Made by a program: the position numbers and the translations under genes | The notes under the pieces: model-generated | The model's input: the letters and a program-made list of their open reading frames with translations, nothing else | Databases searched by the model: none | What the model was told of the DNA's origin: nothing | Assembly (NCBI GenBank): GCA_002305615.1 | Contig: DBPU01000056.1 | Location: forward strand, 1 to 10,016 | From: Verrucomicrobia bacterium UBA1412 | Lineage (GTDB): Bacteria > Verrucomicrobiota > Verrucomicrobiia > Limisphaerales > UBA1412 | Length of the DNA stretch: 10,016 bases | Direction: 5' to 3' | Shown here: in pieces, positions 1-6,668 of the stretch | Position numbering within the stretch: position 1 is the first letter of the stretch | How the letters are laid out: every line of letters starts with the position of its first letter

Positions 1-46
1 AAATGTCCCTGATGTAAATGTCCCCGATGTAAATGTCCCTGTAAAT
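1..46 (+). repeat. 15-bp in-frame tandem repeat in a coding linker
   Basis: Two full 15-base units (2-16 and 17-31, each reading AATGTCCC or AATGTCCCT then GATGTA) and a shortened 12-base unit (32-43) run in the reading frame of the partial gene that ends at 235. They encode Asn-Val-Pro-Asp-Val, Asn-Val-Pro-Asp-Val, Asn-Val-Pro-Val. The window edge cuts the array, so its full length is unknown. Because each unit is a multiple of three, gain or loss of units would lengthen or shorten the linker without breaking the frame. Confidence 0.8.
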
Positions 47-235
47 AGACTCAACCGAATTATTCAAATGATAGAAGAGAACAACAGGGTTACAGTATCC
101 AACATTGCAACGGAATGTAAGGTTAATGAAAAAACAATAAAAAGGGATATTGAGAAACTTAAAAACCAGGGAATCCTTTGTCGAATCGGCTCTAGTAATA
201 GTGGGTACTGGCAGATAATTGAGACAAAAAAGTAG
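2..235 (+). CDS. C-terminal fragment of a winged-helix ATP-binding regulator (AlbA_2/Schlafen type)
   Basis: This reading frame is open from the left edge to TAG at 233-235 and gives 77 residues; the 5' part lies outside the window. After a short NVPDV-repeat linker comes 'NRLNRIIQMIEENNRVTVSNIA', then 'VNEKTIKRDIEKLKNQGIL' and 'GYWQII'. This is a classic DeoR/HTH_11-type winged helix: recognition helix around KTIKRDIEKL, wing ending in GYW. The combination of a Val-rich repetitive linker, a winged helix and a terminal 'IG..GYW' is what I know from the COG2865 family, which carries an AlbA_2 (Schlafen) DNA-binding domain, a GHKL-like ATPase region and this C-terminal helix-turn-helix. The N-terminal domains cannot be seen, so the full family name is inference; the DNA-binding fold at the C-terminus is well supported. 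Such genes often sit in accessory regions, in line with the tRNA remnant just downstream. Confidence 0.8.
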   Translation, partial: NVPDVNVPDVNVPVNRLNRIIQMIEENNRVTVSNIATECKVNEKTIKRDIEKLKNQGILCRIGSSNSGYWQIIETKK

Positions 236-608
236 CACGATGTCCAGGCAGCGAACCTCTTTAATCTGATCAATATGCCGGAATGTGATGAATGTGATGC
301 TAGTGGTGATGCGCACTGAAATGGGAGTATGGGAGGAAAAAGAAAAAGTGATGCCAGAGAAGAGATTCGCCTCCCCGACCAGGGTTATTAAGTCCCTGCT
401 CTTCCGCTGAAAATTAATTATTTGACGGAGAGATGCAAAAAGGACTATCGTCTTCTTAATGAGTCGCATTGCCTCAAAATGACGCGCACCGAAAAATATG
501 TAAATCTCTGAATATGAGGAGAAAATAAAGAAACTTTACAGTTTGATTATTTTCCCGCTCTTTAGTGAGATCTGTTTAAGGCAAGACGATATACCGTATT
601 TGAATTAC
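236..608. other. Intergenic region holding only the tRNA remnant
   Basis: No coding frame here is convincing. The stretch contains the decayed tRNA copy (about 342-410) and a short direct repeat GAATGTGAT near 281-298. No clear intrinsic terminator is visible for either the plus-strand gene ending at 235 or the minus-strand operon ending at 609. The rest is A/T-rich and featureless by eye. Confidence 0.5.
342..410 (-). pseudogene. Decayed partial copy of the tRNA-Met gene (possible attachment-site remnant)
   Basis: Read on the plus strand, 342-410 aligns almost end to end with 4761-4831, which is the 3' flank, CCA, acceptor 3' strand, T-arm, anticodon arm and D-arm of the intact tRNA-Met. 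By eye about four-fifths of positions match, with a few single-base indels. Conserved blocks are GAAAAAGTG, TGCCAGAG, TCCCCGACC, TGCTCT and CCGCTGA. Similarity stops sharply after CCGCTGA, so the 5' acceptor strand is missing. The anticodon region reads TTATTA where the intact gene has TTATGA, so CAT is destroyed and the copy cannot be a working tRNA. Similarity continues past the CCA end into the flanking GAAAAAG. Same orientation, loss of the 5' end and retention of the 3' end plus flank is the pattern left by site-specific insertion at a tRNA 3' end; simple duplication and decay is the alternative. Confidence 0.75.
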
Positions 609-2246
609 CTAATCACCAACGACCCGGTAGAAGCAACAGCCATCTCCGATACTGACGTGATACGCTGTTTCACTCTGTGCAGAACCAAGCGTTTCCCAGT
701 TTATCCAATCACTGGTACTCTGCAAATTGCCAACATAGATTAAAACTAATTGATCTCCGCTCCACATGTACTGCAAAGAAATCTTCTCCGAGTCAGGATC
801 ATTGCCCCAGATCGCCGTGGTTAATCCGCCAAAAATAGAATCCCAATCGGTTGTCGCTTCCTCGTAATACGCCGTCGCAGTGCAATTTTCAAACGGATAT
901 ATGGGATTCTCTGTTATCGCACTGGCGCTCTGTAAAGCCGGGGCATCCCCCAGGAAATGGATGTAATCCAAACCACAGCAATTATAAAACGCGTTGTATC
1001 GGATCTCAGAAATCGTTGCAGGTAATTCTAACTCCGATATTCCTCGGCACTCATAGCATATTTGACCAGGGACAACGGTAATGGCTTCTGGCCAATCCAG
1101 TGTTTTGAGGTTGCGGCAATTCAGAAAAACGGATTCTCCCACAGCGACCAATCCGGCGGGAAAATTGATGGTAGATAATTGACGGCATTGCGCAAAAGCT
1201 GCGTCCCCAATCGCTGTCACTCCATCAGGAATAACCGCAGATCTTAATTGTTCACAGCCGTAGAACAATCCTTGCGAGATGTGGTCAAGCCCGGAAGGAA
1301 GTATTGCCACAGTCAACGATGTGCAACCCTGGAAAGCCATCGGACCAATATCGGTCACACTCGCTTGATCTGCAAACGAGATACTGGTGATATTCGTACA
1401 ATCCTTGAAGGCTGAGCGCCCGACTGATCCGACCGCATAACCACCCAACTTTGCCGGCACGACGATATTGCCGGAGGCATTGGTTGAGGCCTTAGAAATA
1501 TAAGCTCTGCTGTTTTCAATACTATAGGTAAAGAGACTTGTTCCTGCCGTTCCTTGCGAAAGGGAAAAGTTATCGAAAAAAAGTCCACAACCTTCAACGT
1601 AAGTGTCCGACATGGCCCCAACCGCATAAAACGAAATCCCTGCAATCCACCCTGAATTCTCCAGGTCCAATACATCTGTAAAGGTTTCCGAACTGTTTCC
1701 CGTGACATAAAACATGACCTTGTCTACCGAAATTTGCACGAAGGTCCAGTGCATCGTACCGAGAGTAAAATCGGTAAAAATCTCAGTATCGTTCAGGGTA
1801 AGTCTATCGGTGCTATCGTGAGTTATCTTTAAAATTGTCACTCCGGAGGCATCTTTTAAAAGGAATCCGCGTTCTCCCTCTGTGCCGCTGGCATAGTTCA
1901 TCCCCATATCAAAACGGAATACATCTCCAGCTGCCATAGCCTGCGAGAACATTCGGGTTGCATATAGGGAGGAATTCTCTCCGCAGGCGATCATCCCAAA
2001 TGCGTCTCCCATTTCCAGACCCACAGAGGAACTATCCCAGACACCATAGACAACGGTTCCGTCACCAGCTTCTTCTATAATTTTCCATGCCTCAAATCCT
2101 CCTCCCTGGTTAGAACCATCTATCCATGTAGTGCCATAATTCTCCGCAGAGTCTTCATTTTCTGTTGCCGCCAGGCTTGTACACGCTCCTATCCATGCAG
2201 CACAACCACATGTAAGAAACAGTATTTTATAGGTATTATTTTTCAT
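609..2246 (-). CDS. Secreted BspA-type leucine-rich-repeat protein with N-terminal lectin-like region
   Basis: This 545-residue protein starts at ATG 2246 and ends at TAG 609-611. Residues 1-27 form a signal sequence; WIGAC at 18-22 could be a lipobox, which would make it a lipoprotein. Residues of about 40-230 are rich in beta strands and end in 'GLFFDNFSLS', suggesting a LamG/concanavalin-like jelly roll (inferred). Residues of about 240-430 hold roughly seven LRR_5 (BspA, Treponema-type) repeats of the form 'AF..C..L..I..P.G...IG', for example near 303, 326, 350 and 373. The last 60 residues contain 'LQSTSDWINWETL' and end in 'CFYRVVGD', a tail typical of Verrucomicrobia-group surface proteins. 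BspA repeats usually serve adhesion or surface display; the ligand here is unknown. Only 8 bases separate it from the stop codon of the upstream carbohydrate-binding gene, so the two form an operon. The Shine-Dalgarno site is weak (AAAGAA). Confidence 0.88.
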   Translation of the reverse strand: MKNNTYKILFLTCGCAAWIGACTSLAATENEDSAENYGTTWIDGSNQGGGFEAWKIIEEAGDGTVVYGVWDSSSVGLEMGDAFGMIACGENSSLYATRMFSQAMAAGDVFRFDMGMNYASGTEGERGFLLKDASGVTILKITHDSTDRLTLNDTEIFTDFTLGTMHWTFVQISVDKVMFYVTGNSSETFTDVLDLENSGWIAGISFYAVGAMSDTYVEGCGLFFDNFSLSQGTAGTSLFTYSIENSRAYISKASTNASGNIVVPAKLGGYAVGSVGRSAFKDCTNITSISFADQASVTDIGPMAFQGCTSLTVAILPSGLDHISQGLFYGCEQLRSAVIPDGVTAIGDAAFAQCRQLSTINFPAGLVAVGESVFLNCRNLKTLDWPEAITVVPGQICYECRGISELELPATISEIRYNAFYNCCGLDYIHFLGDAPALQSASAITENPIYPFENCTATAYYEEATTDWDSIFGGLTTAIWGNDPDSEKISLQYMWSGDQLVLIYVGNLQSTSDWINWETLGSAQSETAYHVSIGDGCCFYRVVGD

Positions 2247-2254
2247 GTGATTCT

Positions 2255-4318
2255 TTATTGAACAGTTGTAACCATCGAAGCAGGTTTGAATGTCTTAAGC
2301 GTTGTTCCTCCGCTCACCGATGCCCCCGTGTGGTATCCGTGGAAATCCGAGCCACTGGTAATTGAGCCACCGGTAGTAATGGTATATGTGACGGCACTAT
2401 CCAAATTCGGTGAACTAAAGAGCAACACCATTCCGCCTCCGCCGGGTGGCCCGCCTCCAGGGCCTCCAAAACCGCCCCCGCCGCTGGACGAATATGTACG
2501 TGGAATTTTATAAACAAGCACATCCCCGTCTGAAGATTTGATCTGAAAAGTCGTATCTGCAGTTCCGGTGCCTTTATAAACAATTGAGCGTTGCGTGCAT
2601 TGCGAACTGGTCGGAGTACTGGTTGCCCCTCCAGTACCAATCAAAATTCCTCCCGTTATTTTAAACGTATTTTGATCGCAATCGAATCCTTCTTCGGGAG
2701 CCGTTGTACCAGAAGCAATAATTGTCCCCCCATTAATCGTCAGAGTTCCGTTGGAATCAATCGCATCATTGCCCGCACTGTAGCAGTAAACAAGCCCTCC
2801 GTTAATAACGAGACTCTTGGTGGCATTGATGCAATCATCATAGGCCTCGATTTCCAACACTCCGGCGTTGATCGTCACCGAACCTTTGCTTTCGATTCCT
2901 TCTCCACCATCGTACCGTGTGGTAACAAAAATCCTTCCCCCATCAATAGACATGTTCCCGGTAGATTTTATCGCTTTCGGATTGGCGTAACTTGCACTCA
3001 TCCCTGAGCCCGAAAGAGCAACCTTGCTCCCCTTAGTTTTCACGGTAAGAACAGGAGTATCCTTAATACCGGATTGACCGATTGACATCTCTCCATCACA
3101 GGAAATCCCATCTCCCGCATTGCCAGTGGCAATCGCCGTAAGGTTTCCACCATAAATATTCATATTACCCTTGGCAACAACACAATCCGACGCAGAAACA
3201 TCTGTTGAAGCAGATTCATTTTTATAGGTTGCAGAGGATTTCCCTGTCATATAAAAATCCAAATTTCCGCCGCTCATAATGAAATCTCCGTCAGTGGAGA
3301 TGCCCCTTCCTGCGATTCCGGTATGTGTCACCGTAACACTGCCTGCCGTGATGGTCGTATTTCCAGAGCATTTCATCGCTGAACAATAGGAAGGGGCCAC
3401 GTAGTTATTGGTCGTCACTCGGCTCAAATTTGTCGTTAACACCTGCACCGTCTCCAACAAAACATCACCGGACAAATCAATCAGCATCGTACCCCCATGT
3501 ATACCTGCATCCGTACACTTGATTCCCTTGGACTGAACACCGCCGATATTCATATTGATCAGACCTCCGTTGATGCGTACCTGTCCATCACACTTCAAAC
3601 CTCTGATATCTGCAACATCACTTGAAAACAGAATTGACCCTCCGTTGATGGTTATGTCACCAGCGCAATCCACCCCGTCCCCGACCGCACCGGGAATGGA
3701 AAGCGTTCCGTTATCCATCTGGAAATCAACCTCCGCATGAACGCCGTCATTTGCAGCGCTCGACACCAAAATATCCCCGCCACGAATGATCACACTGCCT
3801 CCGCTGCTACATATCGCATGCCGTTTGACGGCACCCTCAAAATTCAAGCTGCCGGTTCCACTGATAATCATTGAACCTGCGGATGCCAGAATCCCTTTGC
3901 CAGAAATTTTATTAGTCCCCTCCTGCAAAATATTCTCTTTTCCGCTCGCTAACACAACAAAGACTCGATTTGTTGAGAGTGATTCTATTGGAGCAATAGT
4001 TGTCCCGGTCAGCTCCAATCCGTTCAATACCACCTTTGCTGGCTCCGCACACGCTATCTGTACCGATCCTATCCCCCCTTTGCCAGAGAGAATTACAGCT
4101 ACGCCTTCCTTGAGTTCTGAGACAATCGCGATATCGCCCCCGGTTTGAGAGACTTCTATGTTCTCCGGGTCATCATTTGTCACAGTCGCGGAAGACCCGT
4201 CGAAAACAATCTGCACTGTCTTCTCAAATACGTAGTCCTCCACCGCATTCTCATTGGCAAATACTTGGCCTCCCATTCCGCATATACTGCCCAATACAAA
4301 GCATAAAACATACTTCAT
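2255..4318 (-). CDS. Secreted DUF4353 (Cthe_2159-like) beta-helix carbohydrate-binding protein
   Basis: I chose the ATG at 4318 (687 residues) because it begins directly with a signal peptide, 'MKYVLCFVLGSICGMGGQVFA'-NEN; the frame is open further upstream to an ATG at 4405 (716 residues), but that start would bury the signal. The mature protein is built of many short strands with the recurring turn I-x-G-G (for example near 226, 250, 349, 389, 459, 507 and 529), plus repeated 'GDG(V/I)xC' and 'D-A-I' blocks. This is the parallel beta-helix pattern of DUF4353, whose characterised member Cthe_2159 binds polygalacturonic acid and calcium. A Gly/Pro loop, GGGGFGGPGGGPPGGGG at 613-629, is also common in this family. 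Its role is probably binding polysaccharide at the cell surface; no catalytic residues are evident. It is the first gene of a two-gene operon with the LRR protein. No clear Shine-Dalgarno site precedes 4318. Confidence 0.87.
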   Translation of the reverse strand: MKYVLCFVLGSICGMGGQVFANENAVEDYVFEKTVQIVFDGSSATVTNDDPENIEVSQTGGDIAIVSELKEGVAVILSGKGGIGSVQIACAEPAKVVLNGLELTGTTIAPIESLSTNRVFVVLASGKENILQEGTNKISGKGILASAGSMIISGTGSLNFEGAVKRHAICSSGGSVIIRGGDILVSSAANDGVHAEVDFQMDNGTLSIPGAVGDGVDCAGDITINGGSILFSSDVADIRGLKCDGQVRINGGLINMNIGGVQSKGIKCTDAGIHGGTMLIDLSGDVLLETVQVLTTNLSRVTTNNYVAPSYCSAMKCSGNTTITAGSVTVTHTGIAGRGISTDGDFIMSGGNLDFYMTGKSSATYKNESASTDVSASDCVVAKGNMNIYGGNLTAIATGNAGDGISCDGEMSIGQSGIKDTPVLTVKTKGSKVALSGSGMSASYANPKAIKSTGNMSIDGGRIFVTTRYDGGEGIESKGSVTINAGVLEIEAYDDCINATKSLVINGGLVYCYSAGNDAIDSNGTLTINGGTIIASGTTAPEEGFDCDQNTFKITGGILIGTGGATSTPTSSQCTQRSIVYKGTGTADTTFQIKSSDGDVLVYKIPRTYSSSGGGGFGGPGGGPPGGGGMVLLFSSPNLDSAVTYTITTGGSITSGSDFHGYHTGASVSGGTTLKTFKPASMVTTVQ

Positions 4319-4767
4319 GGTATTCAACACATTCCAATTTAATACACTTTGCATAACCACATTAGGAAGACAGCGTTTACTGTCCACCCCTATGCGAAAC
4401 ACCATTCTTCAACAAGAAGTTTCGTTAATAAATTTTTTAGTCCAAAACAGCTGCGAAACAGAAACCGATCCCCGGAATAATCGCCATACGAAACTTACCT
4501 CATTCATAACCTTCAACGGCACTTACCCTCTGAGAACCCTCCCCCATCCAACACCAAATCGAGTAAGGGTGTCTCACGTCTTGTGCCGGAACCTCCGGAG
4601 CCACTTTGGCCCAATTTGGCAACTTTTGAGCGGTTTTGTACACAACTGAAGACTTTACGGAAATTCTGGCCAGACAGAAAACCTAACATACCGACTATCC
4701 TCGTCTTTTCCAGGAATTTACGAGAAAAAATGAACGAAAAAATGGATTAAATTTGAAGAAGAAAAAG
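4319..4767. other. Intergenic leader upstream of the secreted-protein operon
   Basis: About 450 bases lie between the beta-helix gene and the tRNA. On the minus strand this must contain the operon promoter and also the sequence downstream of the tRNA. I see an A/T-rich patch at about 4424-4440, a 5-bp hairpin at 4586-4598, and T-runs on the minus strand around 4728-4766 that could end tRNA transcription. No convincing gene, -35/-10 pair or known riboswitch is visible. Confidence 0.45.
4586..4598. other. Small perfect hairpin CCGGA-ACC-TCCGG
   Basis: A 5-bp perfect stem with a 3-base loop sits in the leader region about 270 bases upstream of the beta-helix gene. No T-tract follows on either strand, so it is not an obvious terminator. 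It could be a regulator site or chance. Confidence 0.3.
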
Positions 4768-4842
4768 TGGTGCCAGAGGAGGGAATCGAACCCCCGACCA
4801 AGGGCTTATGAGTCCCCTGCTCTACCGCTGAGCTACTCTGGC
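4768..4842 (-). tRNA. tRNA-Met (CAT)
   Basis: Read on the minus strand this folds into a full cloverleaf: acceptor GCCAGAG pairing with CTCTGGC, D-arm GCTC/GAGC with loop AGCGGTA, anticodon loop CTCATAA (anticodon CAT), T-arm GGGGG/CCCTC with loop TTCGATT, discriminator A, and an encoded CCA (plus-strand TGG at 4768-4770). The D-stem and loop look like elongator Met; isoleucine tRNA with a lysidine-modified CAT anticodon is a less likely alternative. The base pair at 31-39 would be A-G, a mismatch closing the anticodon loop. The gene is the probable anchor of the insertion that separates it from its partial copy at 342-410. Confidence 0.96.
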
Positions 4843-4843
4843 A

Positions 4844-4934
4844 CAGCACGGCGGACAGTCTGCCAACGAAAAAAAACCTTTGCAAGTTTTTTCAGCAACA
4901 AAACGGTACAGGGATATATCCGGGGAATATTTAA
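4844..4934. other. Upstream region of tRNA-Met
   Basis: On the minus strand a weak promoter-like pair can be proposed: TTGCAA at about 4893-4898, a 17-base spacer rich in T, then CAGACT ahead of the tRNA. The -10 match is only three of six, so this is a guess. A 10-base palindrome GGATATATCC lies at 4912-4921. Confidence 0.25.
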
Positions 4935-4983
4935 TCCGCAGATTACACAGTCTTTGACCGTAGGTTACGCAGATTTTCGCTGA
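4934..4983 (+). repeat. Dispersed CGCAGATTA repeat, copy 1
   Basis: The stretch reads TCCGCAGATTACACAG, then a diverged segment, then GTTACGCAGATTTTCGCTGA. It shares the core CCGCAGATTAC and ACGCAGAT with the copies at 6322-6390 (same orientation) and 6751-6785 (inverted). Families of such short CGCAGATT-type intergenic repeats occur in many environmental bacterial genomes. Confidence 0.7.
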
Positions 4984-4989
4984 TGTGTT

Positions 4990-5018
4990 AAATGAAAAGG
5001 AGCCCAAAGCGGGCTCCT
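4990..5018 (-). terminator. Rho-independent terminator of the thioredoxin-fold gene
   Basis: AGGAGCCC (4998-5005), a 5-base loop and GGGCTCCT (5011-5018) form a perfect 8-bp GC-rich stem. On the minus strand it is followed at once by TTTTCATTT. It lies about 60 bases past the stop codon of the gene ending at 5081 and points in that gene's direction of transcription. It would shield the tRNA-Met from read-through. Confidence 0.88.
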
Positions 5019-5080
5019 GTATCGTTTCAGGAGAGGAAGCTTCTCCGGCTCCCGTCTCCTTCGTAATTTTTTTGAAGCGG

Positions 5081-6271
5081 TTATTCAGCCTTCTTTTCTT
5101 CGGCCTTTTTCTCTTCGACCGGCTTCGGCTTCATGTTTTTCAGATAGTCAGAGAGCTGGGTCTTCATCGTCTGGTTGGTGATGGTGGAAAGAGCCTTCTC
5201 TCCGCTGGCGTCACCTTTGGCGATTTCACCGGCGCGGTAATAAATCATGGCGCGGTAAAATTCGGGTCCGGGCATCATGTTCGAACCTTCGACCTTATCG
5301 GCCTCATCAAGCAGACTGATCAGGAAGCTCAGCTGAGATTTCACATCTTCCCGCGTTCCCATTTCGTAGGCAAAACTGACCAGACCACGGGCATCGCCTT
5401 TGAGTTTCTCCAAAACATCCTTCTGAAGCGATTTGAGGGCGGCCTCATCTTTCGCGTCCAAAGCGGCTTTGTATTTGCTGGAGAGCAGCCTGGATTCAAT
5501 CTGGGTGCGTATGCTCTTGACCTGTTGGGCCGAGGCATCATCCACGCTGGCAAGCTGGTCCAGCACCTTATTGAGCAGGTCGTATTCTCCTGCCGTGTAA
5601 CAGGCGTCAACCATTTGCCGCAAGAGTTCGGCATTCTTGCCAATATCCTTGAGCAGAGCATCAGCGGCTTCTTTTGCCTTCGGGTCTTTTTCTTTCAAAA
5701 GCGTGGAGAAATCGGTGATTTTGCTCCGCATTTCATCGGCCTTGATGGCGGCTTCCAGGTCATAAGTACCAGCAACAATCTGTTCCAGAGGCTTATCCAT
5801 ATTCATCGGGTGCCCCACCCAGGCGATCTGCCCCTTCTTGTTGATCACGAAAGCACAGGGAATTCCATTCTGCCCATAGGCTTTCATGTAATCCTTATTG
5901 GTTAGGCTCTCCTTATCCAGGGCGACGTTGTAATCCATTTTCTCACCCTGCTCTTCAACAAAAGGCTTCACCTTCTCCATCGTTTCATTGGAAACGCCCA
6001 CGAACACGACGCCCTTATCCTTGTATTTCTTTTGTAGCTCGGTCAAATGGGGAATGGAGGTTCTGCAAGGGCCGCACCAGGTGGCCCAAAACTCAACGAC
6101 ATAGATATTCTTGCCGTCCGTGACATTTACGGGAGCTTCAGCCGTTGCACCTTTCACCCATTCGGAGATGTTCAGGGGCTTGGCCTTGTCGCCGACTTTG
6201 TCCGCCAACGCACTGGTAAGGCTCATACTGAGCACCAGTGCCGCAATGCACAAAGAATAAAATTTCTTCAT
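5081..6271 (-). CDS. Periplasmic TlpA-like thioredoxin-fold protein with long helical C-terminus
   Basis: The product is 396 residues from ATG 6271, chosen because it opens straight into a signal peptide with a probable cut after ALA at 21-23; the frame extends to 6328, but the extra 19 residues do not look like part of a leader. Residues of about 50-160 are a thioredoxin fold of the TlpA/AhpC-TSA type: strand 'IYVVEFWATWCGPC' with the redox pair C66 and C69, and the cis-proline at 138 in 'GIPCAFVINKKGQIAWVGHP'. It should exchange disulfides outside the cytoplasm. Residues 170-380 are charged and helical, possibly tetratricopeptide-like, and the protein ends in a low-complexity Lys/Glu tail (KPVEEKKAEEKKAE). 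The family usually ends soon after the thioredoxin domain, so the extra 220 residues are a distinct module of unknown role. No strong Shine-Dalgarno site precedes the ATG. The gene stands alone and has its own terminator. Confidence 0.9.
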   Translation of the reverse strand: MKKFYSLCIAALVLSMSLTSALADKVGDKAKPLNISEWVKGATAEAPVNVTDGKNIYVVEFWATWCGPCRTSIPHLTELQKKYKDKGVVFVGVSNETMEKVKPFVEEQGEKMDYNVALDKESLTNKDYMKAYGQNGIPCAFVINKKGQIAWVGHPMNMDKPLEQIVAGTYDLEAAIKADEMRSKITDFSTLLKEKDPKAKEAADALLKDIGKNAELLRQMVDACYTAGEYDLLNKVLDQLASVDDASAQQVKSIRTQIESRLLSSKYKAALDAKDEAALKSLQKDVLEKLKGDARGLVSFAYEMGTREDVKSQLSFLISLLDEADKVEGSNMMPGPEFYRAMIYYRAGEIAKGDASGEKALSTITNQTMKTQLSDYLKNMKPKPVEEKKAEEKKAE

Positions 6272-6279
6272 AGGCTTGA

Positions 6280-6308
6280 AGTGTAGACCCCAAACACCCT
6301 CAGAGCAA
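6280..6308 (-). promoter_or_regulatory. Possible promoter of the thioredoxin-fold gene
   Basis: On the minus strand TTGCTC (6303-6308) and TACACT (6280-6285) are separated by 17 bases, matching the sigma-70 layout with three and four of six consensus bases. The -10 box ends only 8 bases before the ATG at 6271, so transcription from it would give an almost leaderless message. That agrees with the lack of a Shine-Dalgarno site but rests on weak matches. Confidence 0.3.
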
Positions 6309-6321
6309 GTGAAAAGGGAGA

Positions 6322-6390
6322 TAACCACAGATTCCCTTTAACCGCATTTTTTACCGCTTTTTAACCGCAGATTACGCAGATGACCGCAGA
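6322..6390 (+). repeat. Dispersed CGCAGATTA repeat, copy 2 (left arm of inverted pair)
   Basis: A string of TAACCGC-like units (TAACCACAG, TTAACCGCA, TTACCGC, TTAACCGCAG) leads into ATTACGCAGATGACCGCAGA. The last 29 bases (6362-6390) are an inverted match of 6758-6785, with 23 bases perfect and then one extra C. Confidence 0.8.
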
Positions 6391-6438
6391 GTATCCATGC
6401 CCGGCGGGCACACGCCTCGGAGAGGCGAATGTGCATAA

Positions 6439-6475
6439 CCGTGGGTGCGGCTCCCGCAGGGTGCCGTACCTACGG
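6439..6475. repeat. Long hairpin, 13-bp stem
   Basis: CCGTGGGTGCGGC (6439-6451) pairs with GCCGTACCTACGG (6463-6475) with two G-T wobbles. The loop region itself holds CCC-GCA-GGG (6453-6461). The wobbles fall so that pairing is full if this strand is read as RNA. Confidence 0.7.
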
Positions 6476-6584
6476 AGAACACCGCCCACCCACAATGCCG
6501 CCTGAAGGGCGGTACTTAACAACTTAAAAAAGAAAGGATATGAGTTACACAAGATTACTTTCTCAAAGATTGAGTCCCGAAGTG

Positions 6585-6599
6585 CCGCCTTACAGGCGG
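6585..6599. repeat. Hairpin CCGCCT-TAC-AGGCGG
   Basis: Perfect 6-bp stem with loop TAC. It shares the stem-top pattern CCT-TNC-AGG with the hairpins at 6669-6683 and 6685-6699, while the outer stem bases differ. Confidence 0.75.
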
Positions 6600-6620
6600 G
6601 GACAAGGAGGCATCTCCCTT

Positions 6621-6657
6621 CCGTAGGCACCTCTCCCTACGGGAGAAGTACCTACGG
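6621..6657. repeat. Nested hairpin with outer CCGTAGG/CCTACGG
   Basis: The outer stem CCGTAGG (6621-6627) pairs with CCTACGG (6651-6657). The inner stem TCTCCC (6632-6637) pairs with GGGAGA (6641-6646) around loop TAC. A GTAG tetranucleotide at 6623-6626 stands just 5' of the inner palindrome, as in REP sequences recognised by TnpA-REP (RAYT) enzymes; this may be coincidence. Confidence 0.7.
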
Positions 6658-6668
6658 TTATGCATATT

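Noticed and set aside
2286..4148. Several plus-strand frames of 60-140 codons within the secreted-protein genes
   Set aside because: All are antisense to well-supported coding sequence, lack domains, and reflect the low-complexity repeats of the beta-helix gene.
4319..4405. N-terminal extension of the beta-helix protein to ATG 4405
   Set aside because: It would place 29 unremarkable residues ahead of a good signal peptide that begins at ATG 4318, and no ribosome site at proper distance supports it.
4753..4983. Plus-strand open frame with 'RRESNPRPRAYESPALPLSYSG'
   Set aside because: This is the well-known spurious translation of the strand opposite a tRNA gene; it covers tRNA-Met and a dispersed repeat.
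4985..5905. 306-codon plus-strand open frame
   Set aside because: It lies antisense to the thioredoxin-fold gene, has no recognisable domain, and starts inside the terminator hairpin. The minus-strand protein has a signal peptide, CXXC motif and cis-proline.
6361..6630. 89-codon minus-strand frame in the hairpin region
   Set aside because: Its sequence consists of translated palindromes and dispersed repeats and has no domain or ribosome site.
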